From NCBI RefSeq assembly GCF_032341995.1, contig NZ_CP135438.1:1178001-1242000 (forward strand): a stretch of 64,000 bases of DNA, given 5' to 3'. Origin of the DNA: Domibacillus sp. DTU_2020_1001157_1_SI_ALB_TIR_016 (GTDB taxonomy: Bacteria > Bacillota > Bacilli > Bacillales > Domibacillaceae). The notes under the pieces were generated by a model, which did no database searches, was not told the origin of the DNA, and saw nothing but the letters and a program-made list of their open reading frames with translations. Below are positions 51,250-61,554 of the stretch, one piece after another; position 1 is the stretch's first letter, and the number at the start of each line of letters is the position of its first letter. A program made the position numbers and the translations under genes.

Positions 51250-51940
51250 CCTGGATAAAGAACTGTGACTGCTGGTAGTTATAGGTCACTTTTGAGAAGT
51301 TAAAGGGCTGTCCGTTTGTTAAATGAAAAACACTTTCCACTAAAAGCTTAGGGTCTCCATTTTTTAAGCCCAAATACTCCGCTTCTTCCTCGTTTAGCTT
51401 ATCTACATGCAAGTACACATCTGAAAAGCCGACCTTTAATCCCAATCCTTCTTTAATGTAGTTAAAGATTGATTCGGTCACAATTTCATTATTTAAATAA
51501 GTAATGATGGATTTATTATAGTAGGATTCTTCTAAACATAGCGTCTGCTCCTGAATATAGCGAACCCGTTTAACGTAATACACTTCCTCATCGAGTCCAA
51601 TATTTAAATTATGGGCTGCTTCCTGGGTAGGTGTTCTAACTTCTAGTTCAACCACTTTAGATGTAATTTTGTAATCCTCTAAATCCTTTTTAAATCCCTG
51701 GTTAGAAAGCAGGCTAATATAGCCTTTTCTTTTATGCCTTCTGACAAAAATGCCGCTGCCCCGAACTTGAAAGACAACGCCTTTTCTTTCTAACAGATCT
51801 AATGATTTCGTAATCGTGCTTTTGCTCACTTCAAACTGTGCCATTAATGTTTCTAATACAGGCAGTTTATCTCCCTGTTGAAGCGCATGGTCTTCGATGT
51901 ATTTTTCAATTTCTGCTGCGATTTGCTGGTATTTTAACAT
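51230..51940 (-). CDS. GntR-family regulator with UTRA domain (2), PTS operon repressor
   Basis: A 236-residue HutC/TreR-subfamily regulator: HTH at 5-70 (KLPVLETLMAQFEVSKSTITKSL, VVFQVRGSGIFV) and UTRA domain at 90-230. It is divergent from the beta-glucoside PTS gene with 189 bp between starts. The palindrome AATTATACCGGTACAATT in the PTS promoter is its probable operator. The effector is likely the phosphorylated glucoside. TATAAT on the minus strand near 51990 is a candidate -10. Confidence 0.86.
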   Translation of the reverse strand: MLKYQQIAAEIEKYIEDHALQQGDKLPVLETLMAQFEVSKSTITKSLDLLERKGVVFQVRGSGIFVRRHKRKGYISLLSNQGFKKDLEDYKITSKVVELEVRTPTQEAAHNLNIGLDEEVYYVKRVRYIQEQTLCLEESYYNKSIITYLNNEIVTESIFNYIKEGLGLKVGFSDVYLHVDKLNEEEAEYLGLKNGDPKLLVESVFHLTNGQPFNFSKVTYNYQQSQFFIQANSHFS

Positions 51941-52056
51941 AATCCGTCCTCATTTATTTATTGGTGTTATTCACTTTATTTATAACAGCATTATAGCATA
52001 AACTGATGAACGACCCTTCTTTTAAATTATTTACAAATAAAACTTTTATTTGAGTA

Positions 52057-52099
52057 TTGATAAATTATACCGGTACAATTATAATGAAAGCGTATAAAA
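52057..52099 (+). promoter_or_regulatory. PTS promoter with operator in the spacer and cre at the start site
   Basis: TTGATA (52057-52062), 17-bp spacer, TATAAT (52080-52085). The near-perfect palindrome AATTATACCGGTACAATT (52063-52080) fills the spacer exactly. ATGAAAGCGTATAAAA (52084-52099) matches the cre consensus at 15 of 16 positions and covers the start point. This gives both specific and CcpA-type repression. Confidence 0.8.
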
Positions 52100-52129
52100 A
52101 AACAAAACGTAATTAAAGGAGGGTTTCAA

Positions 52130-54034
52130 ATGTCCGGGAAAGTGAGAGATTATTCTCAGCTTGCAAAAGATATTTTAGAAGCAGTTGGCGGAGAAGAAAA
52201 TGTCATTGGAGCGACACGCTGTGCGACACGGCTAAGACTAGTGCTGAAGCGGTCCAATCCAAAAGCAAAAGATAAAGTAGCATCCATGCCAGGCGTGATC
52301 ACCGTAGTAGAAAACGGCGGCCAGTTTCAGGTCGTGATTGGCCAGCATGTAGGGGAAGTGTACGAGAAGTTTGCTGGATTAGTAAACCTGCAAGCAACGG
52401 ATGTACAAAATGAAAACAAAGGAACGGTTGTAAACCGTATTATTGCAACAATGTCTGCGGTATTTGCGCCATTTATCTATATTTTGGCTGCAGCGGGTAT
52501 TTTGCAGGGTGCGCTTATCATTATTAATTTATTGTTTCCCGGCTTTGCTGAAACAGGGACTTATCAAGTATTTAGTTTTATTTCGTGGGCACCGTTTACG
52601 TTCCTGCCGATTTTTATCGCGATTACAGCAGCGAATCATTTTAAAACCAATTTGTATATCGCAGTTGCCTGCTGTGCGGCACTAGTCAGTCCAACCTGGG
52701 CAGAAATCGCAGCTCAAATTACAGAAGGAAACAGCATGAATTTCTTAGGGCTTGCGCTGTCTCCAACGACGTATACATCGTCTGTATTGCCGCCGCTCTT
52801 TTTAGTATGGATTTTGTCTTACCTTGAAAGATTTTTAAACAAGAACATGAACGAAGTTGTTAGACCATTGCTTGTTCCATTATTATCCTTGGTCATTATG
52901 GTTCCGCTCACAATTCTATTGATCGGCCCTGTTACAACAGCGGGTGCGACTGGAATTGCAAACGGATACAACTTCTTAGCTGAAAATGCACCGGCTGTAG
53001 CGGGAGCCATCATCGGCGGATTCTGGCAAGTGATCGTAATCTTCGGCGTTCACTGGGGCATTACGCCAATGGTACTGGCAAACTATGATTTATACGGCCG
53101 CGATTCGTTCCAGGCGTATCAAACGATCGCCGTTATTGCACAAGTCGGTGCAGTACTCGGTGTGATCTTAAAAGCAAAAAGCCAGGAAACACGCAAAGTC
53201 AGTGTGTCGGCTGGTGTAACCGGACTGTTTGGTATTACAGAGCCAGCCATTTACGGGGTCACATTACGATTTAAAAAGCCATTTATTTTCGGATGCGTTT
53301 CTGGTGCAATTGGCGCGGTTGCGGCAAGTTTCTTTAATCCATATTACTTTGCTTACGCAGGACTTCCAGGACCGCTTACCATTGTAAACGGAATCAATCC
53401 AGAGTACCCAATGTCTATCTGGGGGATTTTACTCGGTGCTGCGATTGCGATCATACTTCCTATCGTATTGATTCAAATCTTTGGATACGGTGAAGACACA
53501 GCCAAAAAAGCAGACAATAAACTTGCCGCAGAAGAGGGACAAAAAGAGGTTTCGGCACAATCAACTGACCTTGATAACAATGAAGAAGCAATATACGCTC
53601 CATTTAACGGCAAAGTGATCCCGCTTTCCGAAGTACCGGATGAAGTATTCAGCTCAGGTGCTATGGGGCAGGGGCTGGCGATTGAGCCGACAGACAACAA
53701 GCTGCATGCTCCATTTGACGGAACGGTTGTGATGGTGGCACCAACCAAGCATGCAATCGGTCTTCGTTCAGAATCAGGAGTTGAATTGCTTGTCCACATT
53801 GGCCTTGATACGGTTAACTTAAATGGAGAGCCGTTTGAATTGAAAGTAGCCGATGGCGATAAATTCAAAAAAGGTGATATCCTGATCCAATTTGATAAAG
53901 ACTTCGTTCACAGCAAAGGGCTGACAACGATCACACCAATTATCATTACAAATTCAAGTGCTTATCAAGAAGTAATCGTTGAAAATGTCCAAACAAGTAC
54001 ATTAAGTGACAGACTGTTTACGGTCGTAAAATAA
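52130..54034 (+). CDS. bglP: Beta-glucoside PTS transporter, EIIBCA
   Basis: A 634-residue PTS permease of the glucose/sucrose superfamily. EIIB (about 1-90) has phospho-Cys31 in GATRCATRLRL. EIIC (about 105-450) has ten or so helices with HWGITP and GITEPAIYG. The EIIA-Glc domain (about 485-634) has His556 in LVHIGLDTV. It imports and phosphorylates beta-glucosides (arbutin/salicin/cellobiose type). AAAGGAGGG precedes the ATG. It forms an operon with the GH1 gene 12 bp downstream. No LicT-type antiterminator gene is present; control appears to be by the divergent GntR repressor instead. Confidence 0.92.
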   Translation: MSGKVRDYSQLAKDILEAVGGEENVIGATRCATRLRLVLKRSNPKAKDKVASMPGVITVVENGGQFQVVIGQHVGEVYEKFAGLVNLQATDVQNENKGTVVNRIIATMSAVFAPFIYILAAAGILQGALIIINLLFPGFAETGTYQVFSFISWAPFTFLPIFIAITAANHFKTNLYIAVACCAALVSPTWAEIAAQITEGNSMNFLGLALSPTTYTSSVLPPLFLVWILSYLERFLNKNMNEVVRPLLVPLLSLVIMVPLTILLIGPVTTAGATGIANGYNFLAENAPAVAGAIIGGFWQVIVIFGVHWGITPMVLANYDLYGRDSFQAYQTIAVIAQVGAVLGVILKAKSQETRKVSVSAGVTGLFGITEPAIYGVTLRFKKPFIFGCVSGAIGAVAASFFNPYYFAYAGLPGPLTIVNGINPEYPMSIWGILLGAAIAIILPIVLIQIFGYGEDTAKKADNKLAAEEGQKEVSAQSTDLDNNEEAIYAPFNGKVIPLSEVPDEVFSSGAMGQGLAIEPTDNKLHAPFDGTVVMVAPTKHAIGLRSESGVELLVHIGLDTVNLNGEPFELKVADGDKFKKGDILIQFDKDFVHSKGLTTITPIIITNSSAYQEVIVENVQTSTLSDRLFTVVK

Positions 54035-55510
<1,476 letters not shown>

Positions 55511-55532
55511 TCGCCAGGAAAAGAGATGAACG

Positions 55533-55787
55533 ATGAGTCTTTTCACAATCATTGGTATTTTAGGCGCCAGCCTGACCACTTTATCCTTTTTGCCTCAAAC
55601 GATTAAAACGCTCAAAGAAAAAAATACAGAAGGCATTTCCCTGCTGATGTACAGCATGTTTGCAGCAGGACTGGCTCTTTGGGTCGTGTACGGGGTTTTC
55701 ACGAATGACTTGCCGGTTATACTGGCCAACTCCATTACCTTATTTTTTGCCTTAATTATTCTGGGGCTGAAAGTGAAGTATAATTAA
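55533..55787 (+). CDS. SemiSWEET sugar transporter
   Basis: 84 residues, three transmembrane helices, bacterial SemiSWEET (MtN3/PQ-loop) with the PQ motif in LSFLPQTIKTLKEKNTEGIS. Homodimers let mono- or disaccharides pass down their gradient. It starts 22 bp after the GH1 gene and precedes the operon's terminator, so it belongs to the PTS operon; export of surplus glucose or aglycone-linked sugar is a plausible role (inference). Confidence 0.85.
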   Translation: MSLFTIIGILGASLTTLSFLPQTIKTLKEKNTEGISLLMYSMFAAGLALWVVYGVFTNDLPVILANSITLFFALIILGLKVKYN

Positions 55788-55818
55788 AAAAAGCTGGACT
55801 TTTGTCCAGCTTTTTTAT
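55786..55818 (+). terminator. Terminator of the beta-glucoside operon
   Basis: AAAAAGCTGGAC pairs perfectly with GTCCAGCTTTTT around TTTT and continues in T. Confidence 0.85.
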
Positions 55819-55871
55819 TATGTTCTACGGCTCATTCATTCCTTAATTCCGGCCTGCTGAGTGGCGGCGTT

Positions 55872-57089
55872 TTAAGACATCTCATGAATTTCTTTTACGC
55901 GCTTATCGCTCGGAAGCAGCCACGTTAACAGGCCGAGCAGCGGTAAACAACTGCAAAACAGCATCACAAGCTGAAGACTGTAGACATCAGCTAACTTGCC
56001 AAAAACCACTGCGCCGATGGCTCCCATGCCAAAAGCGAGCCCCACAATTAACCCTGAAACAAGGCCAATCTTACCCGGAAGCAGTTCCTGCGCATACACA
56101 ACGGTCACACTAAAGCTCGATTGAATGATAAAGCCGGCCAAAATAAGCAGCGGCGCAGTAAATACGATGGAAGCATGAGGCAATAATAGAGTGAATGGCA
56201 CGGCGCCGAGCATAGAAAAAAGCAAAATATTTCGTTTTCCGAAACGATCGGCTAACGGACCTCCAAAAAATGTGCCAAACACGCCCATTACCATAAATAA
56301 AAATACATACAACTGCGCACTTTTGATTGATAAATCAAATTTTTCAATGGCGTAAAACTGAAAGTAGTTTAAAATGCCGGCACTATACCACGAGCGGGCG
56401 AATACTAGAAAGATCAGAAGGCTTATCGCAAACACAATTTCTTTGTTTATGGTAAGAGGATCAGACGCTTGCTTTTTGTTAACATGCTTTCGGACAGCCA
56501 CTTCCCCTTTGTACCACTTGGACACGCCATATAAAATCAAAACACCAAGACCCGCCAACAGAACGAACCAAATTGTTCCGAACTGGCCAAGCCCGATAAA
56601 GATAAAGGCGGTAAACAGCGGTGCCATAGACTGGCCGGTATTGCCGCCTACTTGGTAAATGGATTGGGCCAGACCTCTTTTTGCTCCTGCAGCCATGTAC
56701 GCTACACGGGAGCCTTCCGGGTGAAAAATAGCCGATCCAAATCCAATAAACAGCACCGAAGCCAGCACAAAATAAAAGTTTGGTGCCACGGCCAAACCGA
56801 CCATGCCGATCATACTTAGACACATCGAGATGGGCAGCAGAAAGGGAGACGGCCGTTTATCTGCCAAGACGCCAAATACTGGCTGCATAAGGGATGAAGT
56901 CATATTCAGTGCAAAAGCGATCCAGCCGATCTGTGTATAGTTTAGATTCATCGACTTTTCAAGAATCGGGAACAGTGCCGGTACAACTGACTGCATACAA
57001 TCATTTAAAAAATGCCCTAAACTAATGGCAAACAAGATACGGTACATGGTGACGGACTGTACTTGCTGTGGTTTCGCCGCTGTGTGCAT
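55872..57089 (-). CDS. MFS transporter, fosmidomycin-resistance (Fsr) type
   Basis: A 405-residue major facilitator with 12 helices, resembling Fsr/YfnC (GHFLNDCMQSVVPALFPILEKSMNLNYTQIGWI, HPEGSRVAYMAAGAKRGLAQSIYQVGGNTGQSMAP). Family members export fosmidomycin and unrelated compounds; the natural substrate is unknown. GGAAGGA precedes the ATG. The gene is convergent with the SemiSWEET gene. Confidence 0.85.
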   Translation of the reverse strand: MHTAAKPQQVQSVTMYRILFAISLGHFLNDCMQSVVPALFPILEKSMNLNYTQIGWIAFALNMTSSLMQPVFGVLADKRPSPFLLPISMCLSMIGMVGLAVAPNFYFVLASVLFIGFGSAIFHPEGSRVAYMAAGAKRGLAQSIYQVGGNTGQSMAPLFTAFIFIGLGQFGTIWFVLLAGLGVLILYGVSKWYKGEVAVRKHVNKKQASDPLTINKEIVFAISLLIFLVFARSWYSAGILNYFQFYAIEKFDLSIKSAQLYVFLFMVMGVFGTFFGGPLADRFGKRNILLFSMLGAVPFTLLLPHASIVFTAPLLILAGFIIQSSFSVTVVYAQELLPGKIGLVSGLIVGLAFGMGAIGAVVFGKLADVYSLQLVMLFCSCLPLLGLLTWLLPSDKRVKEIHEMS

Positions 57090-57468
57090 ATGTATTCCTT
57101 CCTTTCATACAAAAATGGCTCTGGGAGTAAGCCATGATTGAATATTGGCTGGCCTTTAGCAGAATGAAGGCTCTCCTGGCAAACTGTGAAGAGCACCTCT
57201 AAATTTTACCATAGGGGAAAGTGAGTAAGTAAAAGTATTAAAAATTCCCTGATTTTTATAGACATTGATGAGGCAGTTAAAAAAATATGTAAAGGCAAAA
57301 GCAGCTACGGAAGTAATTCAGCAGAATGTGAACAATTATGAAAAGGACCGGGCAAAATGATGAAGCGTTTTTAACATTAAAGGAACCCAGTCAAAACTGC
57401 ATAGATCAATATATGATAAAATAAGAGCAACAAGAAAAAATCAGTAAAGATAGAGGGATAGAGAGAAA
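57090..57468. other. Intergenic region, nothing recognised
   Basis: About 380 bp, AT-rich, between the divergent MFS and glutaredoxin genes. It must hold both promoters but no convincing -35/-10 pair or operator stands out. Confidence 0.45.
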
Positions 57469-57519
57469 ATGAAAAAACGAGCAAGCATAAATGTGCTAAA
57501 GGAAGCAGCCGGGCTATGA
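57469..57519 (+). CDS. 16-residue upstream ORF coupled to the glutaredoxin gene
   Basis: ATG 57469 opens MKKRASINVLKEAAGL and its TGA (57517-57519) overlaps the glutaredoxin ATG (57516) as ATGA. AGAGGGATAGAGAG lies upstream. A purine-rich AAGGAAG inside the ORF could serve as the SD of the next gene. A coupled leader is inferred; it may also be a chance frame. Confidence 0.35.
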   Translation: MKKRASINVLKEAAGL

Positions 57520-57758
57520 TGAAACAAGTAATCGTCTATTCAATGGATGACTGTGTAGAGTGCGAATTTGTAAAACGTGTGCTGACTGAAGAAAAAGTGC
57601 CGTTTGAAGTAAGAGACATTCGGGCAAGTGAGAAGTACCAGCAGGAAGTGGAGGAATTCGGCTTTTTAGGCGTGCCGGTGACCGTATGGGAGAACCGCGC
57701 CATCAAAGGCTTTACACCGGAATTGCAGGAAATTATCGATCGTGCCAAAAATGGTTAA
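57516..57758 (+). CDS. Glutaredoxin-like (NrdH-type) thiol oxidoreductase
   Basis: 80 residues, thioredoxin fold with the redox pair Cys13-x2-Cys16 (DDCVECEF), cis-Pro segment GVPVTVWEN and the C-terminal GF.PELQEII helix of NrdH/glutaredoxin-like proteins. It should reduce disulfides, possibly for a reductase, but no nrd genes are adjacent. The start may be ATG 57516 or 57519. A terminator follows. Confidence 0.88.
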   Translation: MMKQVIVYSMDDCVECEFVKRVLTEEKVPFEVRDIRASEKYQQEVEEFGFLGVPVTVWENRAIKGFTPELQEIIDRAKNG

Positions 57759-57769
57759 CAAATAGATGG

Positions 57770-57814
57770 AAGACGAAAGCCCCCGACGGCATAAAGCAGG
57801 CGGGGTTTCGTCTT
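57770..57814 (+). terminator. Intrinsic terminator after the glutaredoxin gene
   Basis: AAGACGAAAGCCCC pairs with GGGGTTTCGTCTT (one mismatch) and is followed by TA/TG. Confidence 0.65.
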
Positions 57815-57904
57815 TATGTTTAAAAAAGGAAGAAGACGTTCTCTTTTCTCATTCACAAGAGCCTAAGATGATACATGTATGTTCACGCATAAACAAATCT
57901 TTTA

Positions 57905-58804
57905 TTATTCTTTTTTCATCCGCTCTCGGAGGCCGGCTGAAACACCCGTACCGCTTTCCATCGGCTCATGCAGAGAGCCTGAGCTTGGAGGGGAAGGAGG
58001 AGCATCTTGAATTACCTTATTTAAATACTTGGCATTCAGGGTTTCAGTCAATCCCGGCATTAAGTTGCTCGAAATCGAAGATCCTTTTGTTTTCACGCCC
58101 ACTTCGACGCTTTCCTGCGGGTTATCAAGCAAATCGACGATGGCATCTACTACATTTTCAGCATCATCCATCGGCTTCATTTGCGCCTCATGGCCAGAGT
58201 AATTTCCAGCATGGTCAAACCAAGGCGTATCGGTCGCCCATGGATGGACCATGCATATATGAATGTCTCTAAAGTTTTCAAGTTCCATTTCCTGATACAG
58301 ACCCGCGCTCAGCCCGGCTACGGCGTATTTCGTCGCCGTGTAGGCAGTATAGTATGGAAAAGCGATTTTGCTGGCGACGGAGCCAAGGTTAATAAGCGTA
58401 CCGGACTTTTGCCTTTTAAATTGGCGCAGCGCATAGTGGCTGCCATACATGGTGCCGAGTATATTTGTTTGGACAATCTGCTGCAGATCCCTGGTTGGAA
58501 GTTCCGTATAAGGGCCAATTAATCCGACACCGGCCATGTTAATCCACACATCAATACGGCCAAATTTCTCCATAGCCGTATCGAACAGATTCTTCACATC
58601 TTCTTCTTTTCCAATATCCATCTGAACAGCGGCTGTGTTTGGACCGCATTCTTCCACAAGTTCTTCAAGCAGCTGCGCACGGCGGGCACCTAGTACAAGA
58701 TTTGCTCCTTCAGAAGCAAGCCGGCGTGCGGTGCCTTTTCCAAGTCCGCTCGAAGCGCCGGCTATGACAACCGTTAACCCATCGCGAGATTTATTATCTG
58801 CCAT
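57905..58804 (-). CDS. SDR-family oxidoreductase
   Basis: A 299-residue short-chain dehydrogenase. AGASSGLGKG nucleotide motif near residue 15, NMAG near 89, Ser in LGSVASK, and Tyr/Lys in YTATKYA. An extended C-terminal tail rich in Pro/Ser (DAPPSPPSSGSLHEP) is unusual and probably disordered. The substrate is unknown. A GGGAGGAATGG SD lies before the ATG. Confidence 0.85.
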   Translation of the reverse strand: MADNKSRDGLTVVIAGASSGLGKGTARRLASEGANLVLGARRAQLLEELVEECGPNTAAVQMDIGKEEDVKNLFDTAMEKFGRIDVWINMAGVGLIGPYTELPTRDLQQIVQTNILGTMYGSHYALRQFKRQKSGTLINLGSVASKIAFPYYTAYTATKYAVAGLSAGLYQEMELENFRDIHICMVHPWATDTPWFDHAGNYSGHEAQMKPMDDAENVVDAIVDLLDNPQESVEVGVKTKGSSISSNLMPGLTETLNAKYLNKVIQDAPPSPPSSGSLHEPMESGTGVSAGLRERMKKE

Positions 58805-58948
58805 ATTCCATTCCTCCCTATGTGTTCAGACATCAATAGTTTTCGTTACCCGTTTAGTATTCAAACTAACTTAACGATCAACCACGTTTTTGCCGTATCC
58901 TGCTTTATTCAAGCAGGAAAGAGGAGGGAAGGAAGCATGGCAGGTAAG

Positions 58949-59824
58949 TTAGATGGCATTGGAAGAAACAAGCTTCTTTGGAGGAGAAACCGGCTGGGTG
59001 AATCCTTCACCGAATACTTCCGTCGCCTCGCATAAAATAATAAAGGCATGCGGATCAATATCTTGAACCAAAGCTCTTAATGTCGCAATCTTTGATGGAG
59101 CCAGCACAGTCACCATCACGATTCTTTCGTTGTTGGTGTATCCTCCTGATCCGGAGAGTTTGGTTAATCCTCGATCCAGTTCCGTTAAAATAGATTCGCT
59201 GATCTGCTTTTCAAATTCCAGTGAAGAAATAATGTACGCCACTTTAGAGTTTTTCTGGTGAACCCGCACTGCATAATCCATCGTTAATCGGGTGACAAAT
59301 GCGCCGACTAATGCGTACAATGCTTTTTCCGGAGAAAAAACGAGGCCTCCTGCAATCATAACCGCTGCATCCATCACCATAATGGATGTGCTGTGTTTGA
59401 TTGCTTTTTTCTTATGCAGAATTTGCGCAATCAGGGTGAACCCGCCCGTGTTTCCTTCGGCCCGGAACACAACGGCCAAGCCAAGCCCTACCCCTAAACC
59501 GCCATAGATAGCGGCAAGCAGCGGATCATGTGTAAGCGGAGGGACTTCTTTTGTGACATAAACAAAAAAAGGAATTAAAAGGGAACCAATAATATTTTTA
59601 AAAATGGTATGGAGGCCTAGAAAACAGCTGCCGCCAACCAGCAGTACCAGTGTGGCTGCCCATAGAATGATAGCTGAAGAAATATGAAATACATCACCTA
59701 AAACAAGAGATGCACCGGTTAAGCCGCCAGAAGCAATCTGGTTCGGACTTTGCAGCAAGTTAAAACATACTGCAATGATAAAGGTACCTAATACTAAAAA
59801 TGAATATTGCTTAACTTGATACAA
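58949..59824 (-). CDS. YitT-family membrane protein (DUF161 plus DUF2179)
   Basis: 291 residues. The N-terminal five to six helices (SPNQIASGGLTGASLVL, GLGVGLGLAVVFRAEGNTGG) form the YitT/YpjC/YqfU membrane domain, and a C-terminal cytoplasmic DUF2179 domain (about 205-280) is the usual companion. Members are conserved in Bacillaceae, but their transport or signalling role is unknown. AAAGGAG precedes the ATG. Confidence 0.85.
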   Translation of the reverse strand: MYQVKQYSFLVLGTFIIAVCFNLLQSPNQIASGGLTGASLVLGDVFHISSAIILWAATLVLLVGGSCFLGLHTIFKNIIGSLLIPFFVYVTKEVPPLTHDPLLAAIYGGLGVGLGLAVVFRAEGNTGGFTLIAQILHKKKAIKHSTSIMVMDAAVMIAGGLVFSPEKALYALVGAFVTRLTMDYAVRVHQKNSKVAYIISSLEFEKQISESILTELDRGLTKLSGSGGYTNNERIVMVTVLAPSKIATLRALVQDIDPHAFIILCEATEVFGEGFTQPVSPPKKLVSSNAI

Positions 59825-60157
59825 CGTAATTCGTCTCCTTTCACTTCGGTCATTATAGAGACAAATTCATTTTCATGCAATGAACTGCATAACCGCTTTG
59901 CTGTTTTGATCCTTTCAAGCTTTATTGCGTTAAACAAGTAATATATTAACTAGCCATTAAATATACAAAGCGGTTAGGAATAGGTTTATCACAGTCTGCT
60001 TAAAAGATTTTAGGAAAGTTGGCTTCACCGTGTTAATATAAATCGGTCATTGTTTTTATCATACTGGGAGAGGGAAATGAGCTAACTAGCATTTTATTTA
60101 AAAACATTAAATATAGCTTTCTAATAAATAGTTTAAAAGGATTAAAAGGAGAGAAGG
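59825..60157. other. Intergenic region with a 2-codon ORF
   Basis: 333 bp. Apart from GGGAGAGGGA followed by ATG-AGC-TAA (60077-60085) and an AT-rich promoter-like stretch, nothing is recognised. Confidence 0.4.
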
Positions 60158-60679
60158 ATGGAACTGAAATACGATCTGACAAAAGAGGATTACCTGGGCT
60201 TCCAGATACATGTTGCCAAGCAATCGGAAACGGTAAAACGTGCTTTAATAATGCAGCGTCTGATGGGAACTGTTCTTTTTTTACTGTTTACTCTGGTTGT
60301 TTCCTGGGTGACAGAAGAGTGGCTGCTAGGGCTTTTTATTACGTTTGCGGTTGCTTCGGTCTTATGGGTCATTTTGTATCCTAAGTACTTTTACGGGCAT
60401 ATAAAGAGAAACGTAAACAAAATGTTGGATGAGAGCAGAAATGATAACATGTTCGGACTGCATACGCTTGTAATAGATAGAGAAGGTTTTACTGAGAAAA
60501 ACCGTGCAGGCGAGAAAAAAACGAACTGGGCTGGTATCGAACGAGTAGACGAAGATGAAGCGTATTTTTTTCTTTTTACCATCATAATGGAGGCTTACAT
60601 TGTTCCAAAACGAGCTTTTGAAAATAAGGACAGACAAAAAGAATTTAAGACATTAGTGGAAGGCGTGAATCTTGTCTAA
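60158..60679 (+). CDS. YcxB-like membrane protein
   Basis: 173 residues: two adjacent transmembrane helices (about 33-52 and 55-75) and a C-terminal cytoplasmic YcxB-like domain (DREGFTEKNRAGEKKTNWAGIERVDEDEAYFFLF, then VPKRAF). The family is common in Firmicutes and uncharacterised. AAAGGAGAGAAGG precedes the ATG. A terminator follows. Confidence 0.75.
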   Translation: MELKYDLTKEDYLGFQIHVAKQSETVKRALIMQRLMGTVLFLLFTLVVSWVTEEWLLGLFITFAVASVLWVILYPKYFYGHIKRNVNKMLDESRNDNMFGLHTLVIDREGFTEKNRAGEKKTNWAGIERVDEDEAYFFLFTIIMEAYIVPKRAFENKDRQKEFKTLVEGVNLV

Positions 60680-60684
60680 GCAAG

Positions 60685-60714
60685 AAAAGAGCTTTTATAA
60701 AAGCTCTTTTTTTG
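60685..60714 (+). terminator. Intrinsic terminator
   Basis: AAAAGAGCTTTT pairs with AAAAGCTCTTTT around a short loop and continues TTT. Confidence 0.75.
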
Positions 60715-60799
60715 TTCCTTTTTTAACTTTTAGCGAATTCTAAAGAGTATCAAATATATCTATTAATGTTTGTGTTCATCATCTCTGATATATATATAT

Positions 60800-60846
60800 A
60801 CTTGTATACGAAAATATATGTAGACTTGTATATGAGTATATGAAAA
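60800..60846 (+). repeat. Tandem imperfect direct repeat upstream of yyaC
   Basis: Two AT-rich units of about 24 bp, each starting ACTTGTATA-y-G and containing ATATG, follow a (TA)n run at 60788-60799. They lie 100 bp before yyaC and could carry regulatory information. A sporulation-type -35 GTATA with a CATAGTT element about 16 bp further is possible but weak. Confidence 0.4.
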
Positions 60847-60943
60847 AACATAGTTCTTTTCTGTTTTTAAATGCATTTAGTGCCTGGTTTGAAGGTGCCT
60901 TCAGACTCGAAGCGTTTTATAATGGAAACAAAGGGGGAAGACG

Positions 60944-61516
60944 ATGGGATTTTTCGGAGGCCAAAAGAACAAAGAAGTAAAGCAGAAAGTGCTATGCACT
61001 GTTTACGATAATACACGAACGATGGACCAGGAGATTGAAGCAATGTCTCATATCCTAAACAATCTTCTTATGCAGTCATTGAACGAAGGCAGAGAGATCA
61101 TTTTCTTGTGTGTTGGTTCAGATCGGTCGATTGGCGATGCGCTGGGCCCCTTAGTAGGAACGATGTTAAAAGAAGAAGGTGTTTCTCACGTTATATACGG
61201 TACACTTGAAGACCCCGTTCATGCGTTTAATTTAGAAAGTACATTAAAAGCCGTAAAAAGGCGGTTTCGACAGCCGTTGATCATTAGTATAGATGCGGGA
61301 CTCGGAGAAAAAGAACAGGTAGGGGCCGTTTTATTGAAAGAAGGGCCTCTTCTGCCGGGTCAGGCGCTAAAAAAAGTACTCCCGGCGGTAGGAGATTATC
61401 ATCTGACCGGAGTTGTCAATTACCTCGATCCGCTGCCAGCCGCGCAGTTTTTAAATGATACCCGCCTGCATACGGTGATGAAGCTCGCTAAAACAATTGT
61501 ACGTGTCATTACATAA
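60944..61516 (+). CDS. yyaC: Spore protease YyaC (GPR-related)
   Basis: 190 residues matching YyaC/DUF1256, related to the germination protease GPR fold. Conserved parts are IIFLCVGSDRSIGDALGPLVGTML, YGTLEDPVHAFNL, ISIDAGLG and VGDYHLTGVVN. It is found only in endospore formers, so it supports that the host sporulates. Start ATG 60944 behind AAAGGGGGAAG. A perfect bidirectional terminator follows. Confidence 0.9.
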   Translation: MGFFGGQKNKEVKQKVLCTVYDNTRTMDQEIEAMSHILNNLLMQSLNEGREIIFLCVGSDRSIGDALGPLVGTMLKEEGVSHVIYGTLEDPVHAFNLESTLKAVKRRFRQPLIISIDAGLGEKEQVGAVLLKEGPLLPGQALKKVLPAVGDYHLTGVVNYLDPLPAAQFLNDTRLHTVMKLAKTIVRVIT

Positions 61517-61551
61517 AATAAGAGCCGCTCTGGATGAGCGGCTCTTATTTT
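61515..61551. terminator. Bidirectional terminator between yyaC and the citrate transporter
   Basis: AAAATAAGAGCCGCTC pairs perfectly over 16 bp with GAGCGGCTCTTATTTT around TGGAT. Confidence 0.9.
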
Positions 61552-61554
61552 ATG

